Shown here: piece by piece, positions 1 to 12,224 of the stretch
Position numbering within the stretch: the stretch's first letter is position 1
How the letters are laid out: each line of letters opens with the position of its first letter
Source: Pegoplata infirma
Lineage: Eukaryota; Arthropoda; Insecta; Diptera; Anthomyiidae
DNA length: 64,000 bases
Reading direction: 5' to 3'
Assembly (NCBI GenBank): GCA_963921195.1
Contig: CAWUER010000483.1
Location: forward strand, 124,001 to 188,000
The notes under the pieces: model-generated
Database searches by the model: none
The model's input: only the letters and a program-made list of their open reading frames with translations
Told to the model about the DNA's origin: nothing
Program-made: the position numbers and the translations under genes

Positions 1-109
1 AAGAAAAATGACAAAAGAAAGGGAAGAAAAAAGTAGAAAGAAAGAGAAAAAATTAATAGAAGGGAAGGGGAAAAAAGAGTACACAGAAAACTGAAACCTC
101 ATTGAGACT

Positions 110-690
110 TCCAAACAAGTGAAGTATTTTCTGAGGGTTTTGGCTAAAGTACTGGGAGTTGATAAAGCCGAGCAGATGATTATGACAAGGGAACGACGTC
201 CTTGCGCCATTAACATTTTCGTGGTTAGTGTTGCAGCTCTCAAGCCTCAGAATCTAACAACACTGTAAAATCAGGAATCGTTAGCAACTGTATACAATGC
301 CTTCGTCGAATCAGTCAGCACACGGTCATGCTAATCTGGGTCCCTGGACATATTGGGGAACGAATTGGCTAATGAATGTGCTAAAAACGGCTCTGAGTTG
401 GTGGGGGAATGTGTTGAACCTGACATCTCGGTTCCTATTATGGAATTTATGAACGAAGTTGATAGGATCAGGACACTGTATAATCTCCCAAATAATCGTG
501 CGTATGGGAATTTCTGACCAGGATCTTTTTTAGGAGTTTTGGGGAAAAGGAGGAGTCTGTGAATCAATTGTTATGTCAATGTCCGGGACTGATGATGCGC
601 CGCATTAAGCATTTGGGGCAAAGATTCAAAGTGTCTCATTGACATCTCTAGCAGAATATCTTAGGTCATCGGGGTAGTTGAAGAAGTAGA
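110..690 (+). pseudogene. Degenerate LINE fragment: RNase H and C-terminal part
   Basis: Decayed 3' part of a non-LTR retrotransposon ORF2. Conceptual translation in shifting frames gives a WVPGHIG-like block near 340-360, then (after a frameshift) NELANECAKNGSE near 358-395. This is the usual end of a LINE RNase H domain. Stops and frameshifts break it. The stretch 110-380 is clearly similar to the reverse complement of about 31265-31000, so it is a second copy of the LINE at 30.6-32.6 kb in the opposite orientation. The family is most likely of the LOA or I group, because these carry RNase H; the exact clade is inferred. The left end is cut by the window or by truncation. The open frame on the other strand here is a shadow. 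Confidence 0.7.
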
Positions 691-1047
691 ACTTTGATCA
701 AGGGGGGAATAGGGAAATAACAATTAAGGCAATCACAATGGGCCTTATGGAGTCCAATTGAACTCGCCAAATAACGGGCGCCCATCTAACATAACCTAAA
801 TTTTATTTTTCAGTGAAAAAAAAAATTTCAAACTCTTACAAATTTTTTGTTTTAAGAGCTTTTCATTTAAATCGGAGATTTTTTTTTTTAATTTGGTTTA
901 TATCCACGCCCACAAAAAGAGGCGTGGCGAAAAAAAAATGTTCTTATACCCTGAGTTCAAGTGCAGGATATTAAATGTCTTCCTATATAATTTTTTTCAT
1001 TTGCTTCAAAAAAGCAGTTCTGCAAAATGTTTTTGCCAAAAACATAA

Positions 1048-1943
1048 CCCGAGTAAAAATAATTTAATATGATCTTATATACTTTTATATAGTCATATTA
1101 TTTGATATATGATCATGTGTGACACTATGTATTGCAAGATAAATTTATATAATAAATTCTGATGTGGGATTTTTTTAAGATATCGCCATACATAACTATA
1201 TGTTTTAACATCTGGTCCCATGCATCATTTCAAATTTCTAAGTGTTTTATATAAAATTTTATATGCCTCCATTATTTTTTAATTTTTTTAAGTGTTTTCC
1301 AAGAACATATTTTTATCGCAAATATTTTCAAAGTGTTTTATATAAAATATCATATGACTTCATATTTTTTTATTTTTCTAAGATTTTTCCAAGCACCACT
1401 TTTTTATCACGAATATTTTCTAAGTGTTTTATATAAAATTTTATATGACTCCATCTTTTAAATTTTTTCTAAGTTTTTTCAAGGAAAATTTTTTTATCGC
1501 AAATATTTTCTAAGTGTTTTATATAAAATTTTATATAACTCCATTTTTTCAAATTTTTCTAAGTTTTTTCCAAGGACAAATTTTTTTGAAAATATTTTCT
1601 AAGTGTTTTATATAAAATTTAACATGACTTCATTTTTTGAAATTTTTCCAAGTTTTTTTCAAAGAACAACTTATTTTTATTATTTTAATTTTTCAACTTT
1701 TTATTAAAAACTAAAAAAAAAACATCCGATTTATAAAATTGTATAAATTTTAATATAATTTTATATCATTGGATTAGACCAAAACTCGTATCAAAGACGA
1801 TATAAAGTTATATATGTAAACTGATATTATTAGATATTATTCGATCAAATCTTATGAAACCATTTTTCGTATAAGATTATATCAAAATAGACACGAACCC
1901 ATATTAAATTATATATTGTGTCATATCAATTTTTTTACTCGGG
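1048..1943. mobile_element. Non-autonomous element with CCCGAGTAAAAAT termini (copy A)
   Basis: The left end reads CCCGAGTAAAAATAA and the right end ATTTTTTTACTCGGG, a short terminal inverted repeat. The flanks are AA on both sides (1046-1047, 1944-1945), giving a possible 2-bp target duplication. No coding capacity. The interior is built of TATATAAAATTTTATATGA-like palindromic words and a 90-bp tandem repeat. A second element with the same termini lies at 37089-38530 but has a different interior. Superfamily unknown; the short target duplication suggests Tc1/mariner-type mobilisation, which is inference. Confidence 0.65.
1240..1680. repeat. Tandem repeat, about 90 bp x 5
   Basis: Five diverged units begin with AAGTGTTTTATATAAAAT at about 1240, 1331, 1422, 1512 and 1601. 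Each continues through a TATATGACTCCAT block and a CCAAG..TTTTTATCGCAAATATTTTC block. The array lies wholly inside the CCCGAG-ended element. Confidence 0.85.
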
Positions 1944-2284
1944 AAATTACTTTAAAATAGTAATCGTAGAACCTTTCACGTTTAAGGAGGAATATCAACA
2001 TGTTTTTAACTGATTTCAAGTAAGTCTATCTACCTTGTAAATCAAGGGATATATGTACTTATACTTTTGTATCTACTCCTTAGTGATTTAGTTGATATGT
2101 AGGCCTCCCGTAGTAACGTCATTTTCAACGATTGATGACAAGGAAGGTACTCCCAGTGTCATACTATTTATACAAAAAAATTTAGTTATTTAACACTTAA
2201 GTAACCAAGGCCCGCCTAAGTTGTTAAAAGGCCTTCTCATCTTTATCAGATTAGAGTTGTTTAATTGTAATGAACGAAATACCT

Positions 2285-2690
2285 TGGTTGTGACAGCAGA
2301 ATTAAAAAAAAGTATTTCAAATTCGGTTGTCATTTTATATATGCATAGAAAAATATATATGCAACCGATTTTTTGGGTTGAATTAACTTAAAATTGAAAT
2401 CCTTCTACTACATTCGGTTGTGACAACCAAATTTTGTGTTTGTGTCAATATATAAAGCCAGTTATATCTCTTCCTTATCAGATTGTATGCATAATTAAAA
2501 TTATTGTCAAACGAGTACGAAATACTCGTACAGTAGTCACAACTGAATTCTGTTGTTATAACTGGCTTTTTATTGAGGCAACCGAAAAAAAAAATTTGGT
2601 TGTCACAGCCAAATATAGTAGCAGAAACCAATTTTGACTTATTAGAACTGAGAAATTTGATTGGAAACTTATTTTTCTGTGTGTTTCAGA
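2285..2690. repeat. Remnant of a GGTTGTGACAACC-rich repeat
   Basis: Several inverted copies of GGTTGTGACA and CAACCGAA words occur at about 2290, 2325, 2412, 2578 and 2600, and the right end reads TTATTTTTCTGTGTG. The same words and end occur in the element at 42587-44068, so this is probably a decayed relative. No clear left end or target duplication was found. Confidence 0.45.
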
Positions 2691-3177
2691 AAAATGTCTC
2701 GTAATCTGAGAACTTTTTTACAAAAAATCAAATTCGTTTTTAAACTTTTGGTAAACCTTCCCTCTTTCATAGTACAAGTGCAAATTTACAATGATTTTTT
2801 AACCAACAGCCAGTCAGTCATACACAGCCAGCATAACTAAACTTTTATTGTAACGCTACTAAATTGTGTGAAACTGGTTAGCGAGAAACAAATAATAATA
2901 ATGAAAAAATAAATATTCCTTATTCTTGTTAAAGTTATTGATGATGAAGCGTAAACCTTGAAATATACTTAAAACATGTCAGTGATGCTAACTAAGTGTT
3001 TGCAAAAAGGCGGTACAATGACACAAGTGGATCGTAATTAATTGAATGTGGTATACGCAGATATAGTACAACAATATGAGTTTGAACCAAAATAATTTGA
3101 AAAGTTAACATTTTTCCCGCCTAAAAACTAAAAAAAAAGTTTTAAGCCAGTCAGCCAAATTTTTAGAGACGGATATG
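2691..3177. other. AT-rich non-coding stretch
   Basis: No supported gene. A short match to the 35-bp satellite monomer (AAAAATGTCTCGTAATCTGAGAAC) lies at about 2690-2715, next to the decayed repeat on its left. The rest shows nothing recognisable. Confidence 0.5.
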
Positions 3178-3568
3178 TTCATTAGGTCCTCCCATCAAAT
3201 CTAAACTTTCGAATTTCGTGTCGTAATACCTGCCAAACGATGGCCACGTTAGAGCTGATTATAGGAAAATTTATGAAAAATGTTTGCAAAGTCATCTTCA
3301 GTCCGCAACCAGCAAATTTTTAAAATATTTTTTCAATAAAAGTACTCAAAATTTCCGAATTTTTGAGACGGATTTGGTTAGAAAATTACGACATGAATTT
3401 TGATCGAAATTCGTAATATTTCCAAATTTTACCGCTGGTTGCCGACTGAAGATGACCTTGCAAAATTTTTTCAATAATTTTCCCATATTCAGCTCTAAAG
3501 TGGCCATCGTTTGGCAGGTATTACGATACAAAATTCGAAAGTTTAAATTTGACGGGACGCCCCAATGT
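3178..3568. repeat. Foldback MITE, arms about 145 bp
   Basis: The left arm (about 3178-3330) and right arm (about 3415-3568) are inverted copies of each other. Both contain the words CTGCCAAACGATGGCCA and TCATCTTCAGTC in opposite orientation. The arms differ by scattered substitutions, so this is an old hairpin element without coding capacity. The peptide readable across 3346-3531 is a by-product of the arm. Exact ends and target duplication are unclear. Confidence 0.75.
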
Positions 3569-4220
3569 TAATTCATGTAAAATTGGTTCTTAAAAGTTTA
3601 AGATCCCTCAAACTGTCCTCCATAAAGACCAAAGATATTTGGCGCTGAGGCAAAAATATAATTTTTTGTTAAAACTAAAATTAAAAAAACTATTAAATTT
3701 GATATATTTAAAAAACATAGATTGTATTTATTTTTCCACGTAAATTCCAATGCTTAGAGGAAAAAATACTTGAGTGAAAATAAAAAAAACGTTTTCTTAA
3801 GCGAAAATCGCTAATATATTGGCAACTTCCTAGAAAAACGCTAAATTTACAATACCAAACATAAAATCAGTTTCGATTACGTTGTAATTACTGTCATCAT
3901 GCCTGTAACGCATAAAGTTATTTTCTGTTTTGTTGCGTATTTTTCTCGCTGTTTTTCTTACGCGCAAAATTGCCCTCATATAGTCAGTCAATCGTACGTT
4001 TTTATACTCTCATCATTTGTGTACATTTATCGCTCAAGCTGTGCAACAATATGTATTTTCATATTGTTCTGTTAAAAGTAAAGTTTTTGTTCTGACTGGC
4101 TGACTGTCGTACTTTCTGACCGTGTATAATAATATTCAGTCACAAAGAGAACCTTGGTTTAAAGTCTGTTGCATTTTGACATGCAAATTACTATGAGTGT
4201 ATAAACTGTGTTTTGCAGTT
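3569..4220. other. AT-rich non-coding stretch
   Basis: No gene or clear repeat was recognised. CAGTCAGTCA/TGACTGACT-type words recur near 4090-4130, as they do near 2810, but no element boundary could be set. Confidence 0.4.
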
Positions 4221-4332
4221 TTTTAATACCCTCCACTAGATGGGCATATAAGTTTGTCATTGCGTTTGTAACTCATCGAAATATAGATTTGGAACGCATT
4301 AAGTTATCCTTGATTTATTTTTATTCATACTA

Positions 4333-4815
4333 CACAGAAAGAATTGAAATCGAATTTCAATCAACAAAAACGTGGTTTCAATTAATTTTTTAATTGAAAC
4401 TCCTTCGATAAAGAAAATTGTTATAGCTATCATCAAGTTGTAGGATATTAATTGATTTTATTTTCAATTAAACACTTTTTCGATTTTGATCACAAATTTA
4501 ATATACTTTTTATTTTAAGTCAATCAAAATAATAATTGATTTAACGAATGCATTGTAAGCTAAAGGCAAAATTATGAAAAAATTCATATTTTTTGCTTTC
4601 CAACATGTTGCCAACAATAAAAAAGTAAACCCCGATTATATTGTATATTCTTAAATTAATGTATTCAAATAAATTAAAGCCAAAAAAATTCGGTATGTCG
4701 AAAATTTGTAATTTGATAAGAAAAAAAAATGTTTATCAAAACAATAATCGACTAATTTAAATTTTGTTAATCAACAGTTTTAATTGAAATTTTTTAACCA
4801 ATAATTTCATGTGTG
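4333..4815. mobile_element. TA-flanked CACAGAAA/TTTCATGTGTG element
   Basis: Starts CACAGAAAGAATTG and ends ATAATTTCATGTGTG, flanked by TA on both sides (4331-4332, 4816-4817). The interior is filled with TTGATTG/CAATCAA and TTTAATTGAAA words in both orientations. It is a close relative, inverted, of 7152-7637 (nearly equal length) and of 4872-5135. No coding capacity. Confidence 0.75.
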
Positions 4816-4871
4816 TACCGATTTCCGTTTGTTCGTTTGTTGAAATAGAGCTTTTATAAAAACAAAGAGTA

Positions 4872-5135
4872 CACAGAAACAATTTGAAACGAATTTCAAT
4901 CAACAAAAACGAGGATTCAATAAATTTTTTGATTGAAATTCCTCCAATAAAAAAAAAAATTACACCAATCATCGAATTGTGATTAATTGAATATTTTTTC
5001 AATCAAACATTTGATTTTGATCACAAATTTGATCCATTTTTTATTTATAGTCAATCAAAACATTGATTGACTCATTTAAATTTTGTTGATCAATATATTT
5101 AATTGAAAATTTTAAGCCAATAATTTTTTTGTTTT
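4872..5135. mobile_element. Shorter copy of the CACAGAAA element
   Basis: Starts CACAGAAACAATTTG and shares the block GAATTTCAATCAACAAAAACG with 4333-4815. The right end (CCAATAATTTTTTTGTTTT) has decayed relative to the family end. TA lies on both sides (4870-4871, 5136-5137). The middle is shortened by deletion. Confidence 0.65.
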
Positions 5136-5699
5136 TACTCGAGGATTGACTTCAATTATTAAATTTAAGTCATGAAATTATACTGCTTGTATGCAAAAAT
5201 AGGCAAGATCGGTCAAAACCATCAAATCTTATGAGTGAAAATGTAGGATCTTCGATCGATTTTGAGATGGCCAATCAATGTCCTCCTGTATGGCTGTTGA
5301 AATGGCGAACACGGCTAAATATTATAGAGAAATAACTGTGTTTAGAAAAAAATATACTTGATGACGTTTGGTATTGTGTTTGAGAGATATCGATTGAGCG
5401 GTTCAAAAGTTATGAACGAAAATGTAAAATTTTGATACATTCGACATAACCTATAAATACAAAATGCTTTAATTCGCCTGCAGATGGCACATACGAACGA
5501 AAGTTGATACAGAATAGTAATTATAAAGTAAAAAAATTTTTCGCCGAAAATTTTATTTAAAATTTTCCACTAATATTTTTCATAAAAATGTATTTTTCAA
5601 AAAAAAAAATCATTGCAACAATCTGTTTTACATTGTGAAGGGTATTCAAAGATTCGGCAAGGCCGAATTTAAGTTTTTTACTTGGTTTTATTTCAATAT

Positions 5700-6220
5700 G
5701 CAGCCAGTCTACCGGTTGATGCGATAGTTGGTTGCTGTTTATTGTTGTTGCTGTTACAGCTAGTGCAATGCTGCCTCTGTTGTGCATACATGAATATAGT
5801 TATGCTGTTTATAAAAGTGATATTGTTGTTGCTGTTGTTAAAATTGTCGTTGTTGTTGTTGTTGTTTTTGTCAGTACCCGGTTGTTAACAAGTTATCAAC
5901 TTGAAAATTATACCTCGTTTGTTGTTCACTTTTATTTTTCTTTACTCGTTGTTATTGTTGCTGTTCTGCAAAATTGTTGTCATATTTTTACTGTTGTTGT
6001 AGATGTTGCTGCAATTGTAAATACTGCTTGTTTGTTTTTATTATTTTAATAATATTTTTTTTTTGCTGCTGCCTTTAAACTGTAATTGTTTTTTTTTTTT
6101 GTTGTTGCTGCTGTCGTTAATGTTGCTTGTGCTGCTGCTGTTGTCATTATGGGTGGTAAAAACTTTACAGCCATCGATAAAATTATATTAAATTTTTTTT
6201 GTTGTTGTTGCTATTTTGTT
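5700..6220. repeat. TTG/CTG-rich low-complexity region
   Basis: GTT, GTTGCTG and TTGTTGTTG runs dominate. The two overlapping plus-strand open frames here (5682-5888, 5732-6049) translate to Val/Leu-rich strings because of the triplet repeat and have no other support as genes. Such runs are common in fly intergenic and intronic DNA. Confidence 0.8.
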
Positions 6221-6740
6221 GGCAACCATTGATCATATACTTTTTAACATTATTGGGAAGTTATAAAATGATTAATAATATCCTTAAAATATGTTTGAAA
6301 TATTGTTCATTTCAAAATTTGTACGCAGGGTGAAAAATCAGAAAAATTTCTCAGATCAAGGACTTTTTCTATACCAAAAATGTCTCCGAATCTATGACTT
6401 TTTCTATACGAAAAATGGTTCAGTATCTGAGACTTTTTCTATACGAAAAATGTTTCAGAATCTGAGACTTTTTTAAATACGAAAATGTCTAATAATCTTA
6501 AACTTTTTCTATGTCTCAGAATCTAAGACTTTTTCTCCACGAAAACTGTCCCAGAATCTGAGACTCTTGCTATGAGAAAAATGTCTTAGAATCTTAGAAT
6601 TTAAGAATCTGATTTTTTCTATACGAAAAACGTCTCTGAGACTTTTTCTATACGAAAAATGTGTCAAAATCTGAGAAATTTTCATAAAAATGTCTCAGAA
6701 TCTGAAACTTTTTCTACGAAAAAATTTTTTAAGAATCTAA

Positions 6741-7135
6741 TGGCGTTTTCTTTTCTGGAAAAAAATGTCGCACTTTCTGCACTTTTTTTCTTTAATGACT
6801 CTTTGTGCACAGTTATGCACAGTAAATATAGACATGTTTGGTATCAAAAGAAAGGTATTTTCAAGGCCTATATAATGCTATATAAAGCATTTTAAAATAA
6901 TACTCAGTTTTTGAGCCAATTCTATAAATGTAAAAATGTATGGGTTTTTGATACTTAATTGAATAAAATAATCCTGTTTCGACAGTTTATTATAAACAGT
7001 TAGATAGAACAGGACAATACCTTTCTTTTAGTACCAAACATGTCTATAGTTACTGCTCATTACTATACACAAAGAGTCATTAAAGAAAAAAAAGTGCAGA
7101 AAGTGCAACATTTTTTTCCAGAAAAGAAAACGCCA
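6741..7135. mobile_element. Foldback MITE inserted in the satellite
   Basis: The left arm starts TGGCGTTTTCTTTTCTGG and the right arm ends CCAGAAAAGAAAACGCCA. The arms (about 6741-6860 and 7015-7135) pair over roughly 120 bp, with the words GACTCTTTGTG and GACATGTTTGGTA in both. TAA lies on both sides, possibly a 3-bp target duplication. No coding capacity. Confidence 0.8.
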
Positions 7136-7151
7136 TAAGGCTTTTTCTATA

Positions 7152-7637
7152 CACACAAAAAATTATTGGCTAAAAATTTTCAATTAAATGTATTGATCAA
7201 CAAAAATTAAATGAGTCAATCAATGTTTTGATTAAAATTATTGCTATTTTTTGTTACAAATGTTCAACATACCAGATTTTTTTTTTTCGCTTTAATTTAT
7301 TTGAATAGATTAATTAAAAAATTTACAAAATAATCGGGCTTTACTTTTTTTATTGTTGGCAACATATTGGAAAGCAAAAAAGATGAATTTTTTGATAGTT
7401 TTGTCATAAGCTTACAATTCATTTGTTAAATCAATCATTATTTTGATTGACTTTAAACAAAAAATTGATCAAATTTTTGATCAAAATCGATAAAATGTTT
7501 GATTGCAAAAATTTTCAATCAATCACCTACAATTTGATGACTGGTATAACAATTTTTTTAATTGGAGGAATTTCAATCAAAAAATTGATTGAATCCGCGT
7601 TTTTGTTGATTGAAATTCGTTTTAAATATTTTCTGTG
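7152..7637. mobile_element. TA-flanked CACACAAA/TTTTCTGTG element in satellite
   Basis: Starts CACACAAAAAATTATTGG and ends ATTTTCTGTG, with TA on both sides (7150-7151, 7638-7639). Removing it and one TA restores the satellite word TTTTTCTATACGAAAAATGTC, so insertion boundaries are certain. The interior has GATTGA/TCAATC words and is an inverted relative of 4333-4815. Confidence 0.88.
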
Positions 7638-9018
7638 TACGAAAAATGTCTCAGAATCAAAGGTGTTTTCTATACAAAAAAATGTCTTAGAGTCTAAGAT
7701 GTTTTCTATAAGAAAAATGTCTCATAGTCTGCGACATTTTTATAAGAAAAATTCTCAGAATCTGAGAATTTTTAATAGGAAAAATGACTTTGAATCTGAA
7801 ACATTTTCTATACAAAAAATTGCTTAGAATTTTTCTATGCGAAAACTGTTTCAGAATCTGATTTTTAGCCTTTTTCTATACGAAAAATGTTCCAAAATCT
7901 GTGACTTTTTCTATACGAAAAATGTCGCAGAATCTGTGACTTTTTCGATACGAAAAATATATCAGAATCTGAAAATTTTTCTAAACGAAAATTTTTTAGA
8001 ATCTAAGACCTTTTCTATACGAAAACTGTCTTAGAATCTGAGACATTTTCTATACGAAAAAGGTATTTTCTTAACAGGAAAAATGTCTTAGAAACTGAGT
8101 CTCAGAATTTGAGACTTTTTCATGCGAAAAATGTTTTACAATCTGAGACTTTTCTATACGAAAAATGTTTTAGAATCTGAGACATTTTCTACATAAAAAA
8201 TGTTGTAGAATCTTTGGACTTTTTCTATACGAAAAATTTTCTATATAAAAAATGTCTCAGAATCTAAAATTTTTGTTATACGATAAAGTTGTCAAAAACT
8301 AAGAACTTTTCAATACTAAAAAATTCTCCGAATCTGACGCTGATTTTGGGACCTTTTCTGTACGTGTCAGAATCTAAGACTTTTTTTTATGAAAAATGTG
8401 TCATACTCTGTGACTTTTTCTATATGAAAAATATCTCAGAATCTAAGACTTTTTCTATACGAAAAATGTCTTAAGACAGAATCTGAGACTTTTCTATGCG
8501 AAAAATGTTTTAGAATCTGAAACATCTTCAATACGAAAAATGTCTCAGAATCATAGACTTTTTCTATATAAAAAATATCTCAGGGTCTGAAATTTTTTCT
8601 GTACAAAAAATGTATCAGAATCTGAGACTTTCAATATGAAAATTTTTCAGGATCTGAGACATTTTTACAGAAAATGTCTTAGAATCTGAGACTTTTTCTT
8701 TACAGAAAATGTCTTAGAATCTGAAATTTTTTCTGTACGAAAAATGTTTCAGAATCTACGACTTTTTCTGTTCGAAAAATGTCTCAGAATCTGAGACTTT
8801 TTCTATGCGAAAAATATCTCAGGATCTGACACTTTTTTTATACGAAAAATGTTTAAGAATCTAAGAATTTTTCACAACTAAAAATATCTTCGAATCTGAG
8901 ACTTTTTCAGTACCAAATATGTCTCAGAATCTGAGAATTTTCTTTTCAAAAAATGTCTCTCGTAATTTTAGCACAAATTGCCATTTCCTTCATTTTGTTT
9001 AAGACTTATTTAAAACTA

Positions 9019-9908
9019 CACTCAAAAGAAAAACTCCGTCAAAAAATCTGTAAAACGACTTTGAATTTGATTTTGCAAACTTTCAGCAGATTTTTATGTT
9101 AAAATGGATATTTTTACTAAAATCTCTGTACAACAAAATAACAGAAATTTTACTGCTTTTCACTGATTCTGTTTGCTGAATTACAAAATATTTTTGTTTT
9201 TGTCAAAAAATCTGTAAAATGACTTTCAATTTAATTTTGCAAACTTTCAGCAGTTTTTTCTGTTAAAATGGATATTTTCACTAAAATCTCTGTCATTCAG
9301 TATTACAAAATAACAGAAATTTTACTGCGTTTTCACTGATTCTGTTTGCTGAATTTCAAAATATTTTTGAACAAATTTTTAGCAGATTACTTTTTAATTG
9401 TACAGAAATAGTTTTCTGTCATTATTTTTTCAAAAAAGTTTTTTTTCAAAGTGGTAATTTTTGTTTTGTTTTTTATGTCTTAAAAACGATATTTTTAAAA
9501 CATATTTTTGAACATATTTTTAGCAGATTATTTTGTAATTTTACAGAAATAGTTTGCTGTCATCCTTTTTTCAAGAAAACTTTTTTTAATAATTGACAAA
9601 ACAAACAAAAAATCAGTAGATTATATTGCTGATTTTACAGAAAATTTTTTTTTTTTAAGCTTATATTAAAAAAAAAATTAAGTTTTCATGTAAACTTTTT
9701 TTTTTTCATGTAAAAAAAATTTCTAGAAAATATCTTATCAGATTTCTCTGCTGTTTTGAAAGATTTCACAGCTTATCTCAGCTAGATAATCATGACCGAT
9801 TTCCAGCAAACTGTGTGTGCTAAAATCAGCAGATTTCTGATATGGCTCAAAATGGGTTTATTTTTAGCAGCTTTTTCTGCTGATTGAACAGAGAATTTAT
9901 TTTGAGTG
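9019..9908. mobile_element. CACTCAAAA/TTTTGAGTG element
   Basis: Starts CACTCAAAAGAAAAAC and ends TTTATTTTGAGTG. The left flank is TA and the right flank TT, so the target duplication is imperfect. The interior has a direct duplication of about 160 bp (9038-9195 and 9202-9370) around GCAAACTTTCAGCAGATTTT and CAGAAATTTTACTG words. The remainder is made of CTGTAAAAT/ATTTTACAG-type inverted words. No coding capacity. Confidence 0.65.
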
Positions 9909-10690
9909 TTTAAACTGACAAAATATTTATGTATTTAAAATAGAAAAATTTTCAATTATTTTAAACTTTTTGATATACAAAAATTCTTGACTTCCGCTTT
10001 TTATTTTTCTTTATCACATCGCAAAAAAAAATTGTAATTGATATACCACCAAAAAAATATATTTGTTTGATTTTAAAACAATTATTTTATTTTTCTTATG
10101 TTTTTTTGTTATATTCAAACTCATCATTAAAATTGTATGAAATGACGGATGTTTTATAGTCTGCATCAGTAGTTTAGAATTCTCACAAAATACTGAAAAA
10201 AAAAATTGTGATGCGGTATTAATCCTTTGAGACATGGATTCATCCGGTCGCTTTTGTATTCATAAGCGTTTTTTTTTATTATTTTTCACTAAAATTTGCA
10301 TGTGTTTTATTTGTTTTTGGTTTTTTGTAAAGGGATCCAAAAATCTATATTTGAAGGTGTATATTTCAATTGGAGAATATTTCAAAGGATTTTTTATTTT
10401 ATTTTTTAAATTTTTTGGACAATAAAACTTCCTGTGTTTTAAAGTAAAAAAGATTTATTGTTTTGAAAATGTAACGCCTTTTTTTTTTGTATTGAAAATT
10501 TATTTTAAGGGTTAAGAAATAAAATTAACCCTAAGGAGCAGCATTTTTCAACACTTTAATACTAAGGCCTCTGTTCTGTCTTTCAAAACTTTTCAATTCA
10601 CATGAAAATTTTCGAATCACATGAAATCAAGTCTAGTATTTTGTTGATCACGTTTTCATTCGAAGTTGAAATCCAATAATTTTAATTTAA
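9909..10690. other. AT-rich stretch without recognised genes
   Basis: Homopolymer-rich AT sequence. Two small open frames on opposite strands (10014-10235, 10234-10425) are Lys/Phe-rich and look like chance products of A and T runs. Confidence 0.5.
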
Positions 10691-10945
10691 ACAAGTGAGA
10701 GTGTTAAATTCGGCTGTGCCGAATCTATTATACCCTCCAACACGTAAAAAAAAAAAAAAACAGGGGCGTCTTTTTTTTTTTTTTTTTGGGGGGGGGGGGG
10801 GTTATGTCGGTGGGAGACAACCTTCCTGGATCCAACATCAAGACTTTGAACTTCTTTTGACATAAAATGTTTCGTTTGCTAAGCAAAAGTACAAAAAACC
10901 TATAAAAAATGGCTTTTTTTTAGAGGTTTGTTTAGTTCTTAAGAG

Positions 10946-12058
10946 CCCGGGTGAAAATGACCATGTATGTTCATACATGCTCATACATGATTCCATGTAT
11001 GATAGTATATGAACAATATATGGAAATGTATGTCATATATGGGAGCATATATGAACATACACAAGTAATGTAATATTCCATATATGTAAATGTATGCAAC
11101 TACGTGTAGATAGATATGTCATACTCCTTCATATATGCTATGCATCTGCATATCATACATGTCTTAAAAATAATTTTTTTTAAAGGTTGGGTTCGGCAGA
11201 ACTTTACAAAATTGGACGAAGTTCATGTATGGTTTCAGTCTGAAAAAACCGTTCGGTTGGACAATAATGATTATACATCATCAAGATTGATTATAATTTT
11301 TGTATTCTATAGGCGAATATGAACGGCACTAACGTAAACAACCAAATTTAGAAGAAAATTCGAACACTCTGACGGTATTACTGTCAGAGCTGCAAAGGAT
11401 TTCATCCCTTAATAAGATTTGGTGTTCTGAATTAAACTTTAATGATTGCATTCCCCAATCACAATTTATCGAATGAATTTACATTTGATTTTAAAATATA
11501 GAATGAATTCGGTTTCTTTTTCATTCGACTTTGAAATTGAATGCGTAAGTTTTTATAAATTCGATTTTTAAAAGTCTCATTTATAATAAATAAATGAAAT
11601 AAAGAATGCATTCAGTTTTTAAAATTCTTATAAACAAGAATTCGATTTAATGGTAAAAATCGAATCCATTCCAAGAAATATTGATATTTAAAGATAATTG
11701 TATTCAGTGACTATAAAAATCGAATGTATTTTATTTGTGAATTCATTCAAAAAGTGGTTAATTCTTCGAAGCTTTGATTAGCCTAAAGTAGCATAAAGTC
11801 CAAAGTATATTTTTTAAATATTCGTTAGTTTTTATTAAAAAATCAATGTCATAAATTAGTACAAATTATTTATATTTGAAAAAATTTCAATTAATAGACG
11901 TTTTATGGAAAAAAATACAAAAAAAAAATTTACATACAAATTCATGTATGACAATGTATGATCATTAATGTACATGTACCCTCAAATTACGGATATGCAC
12001 TTGTATGGACATCCATATATGCATCATATATGAACATACATGGTCATTTTCACCCGGG
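10946..12058. mobile_element. Element with CCCGGGTGAAAATGACCATG termini
   Basis: The left end CCCGGGTGAAAATGACCATG is repeated inverted at the right end, and pairing extends through TATGTTCATA, about 30 bp in all. AG lies on both sides (10944-10945, 12059-12060). Subterminal regions are filled with CATGTATG/CATACATG words; the middle has ATTCGATTT/GAATGAATT words. No coding capacity. It sits inside a mini-me-like repeat. Confidence 0.82.
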
Positions 12059-12189
12059 AGGGGAACTTTTTTCCCCCTGATCCGATTTTGCCCATGTTCG
12101 AACTTAACCAGCCCAATACCATAAGACATATTCGTGCCAAATTTCAGGAGCCTAGCTTTTTTACTTTGGACTGTATCGTGTCTTCCACA

Positions 12190-12224
12190 GACGGACGGAC
12201 GGACGGACGGACGGACAGACGGAC
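12190..12224. repeat. (GGAC)n microsatellite
   Basis: About eight GGAC units with one AGAC interruption. This is the internal microsatellite of the surrounding mini-me-like repeat. Confidence 0.95.

Larger units (their letters stand above)
4222..5680 (-). repeat. Mini-me-like dispersed repeat, interrupted
   Basis: The left edge reads AATACCCTCCACTAGATGG then GTAACTCATCGAAATATAG, and the right edge has GAAGGGTATTCAAAGATTCGGCAAGGCCGAAT. These are the typical edges of dipteran mini-me-like repeats (pyrimidine-rich TACCCTCC end, GTTACAAACG-type block, GGAC/GTTTG proto-microsatellite, here GTTTGTTCGTTTGTTG near 4827). Two TA-flanked elements (4333-4815 and 4872-5135) split it. The family assignment is from memory of the motif set. 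Confidence 0.55.
6290..8960. repeat. 35-bp satellite, decayed array 1
   Basis: A monomer of 35 bp carrying two palindromes: CTATACGAAAAATG-type and TCTCAGAATCTGAGA. It repeats with many substitutions and small indels from 6290 to about 6740 and from 7640 to 8960. The gap is filled by two inserted elements (6741-7135, 7152-7637). All open frames across the array are repeat translations of the type SESKTFSIRKM. The monomer is related to the cleaner array at 23.3-25.6 kb. Confidence 0.9.

Noticed and set aside
5682..6049. Val/Leu-rich membrane protein
   Set aside because: Both overlapping frames arise from GTT/TTG triplet runs; no start context, no second line of support.
6290..8474. Repeat protein with SESKTFSIRKM units
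   Set aside because: Translation of the 35-bp satellite; units shift frame and stop often, as expected for non-coding repeats.
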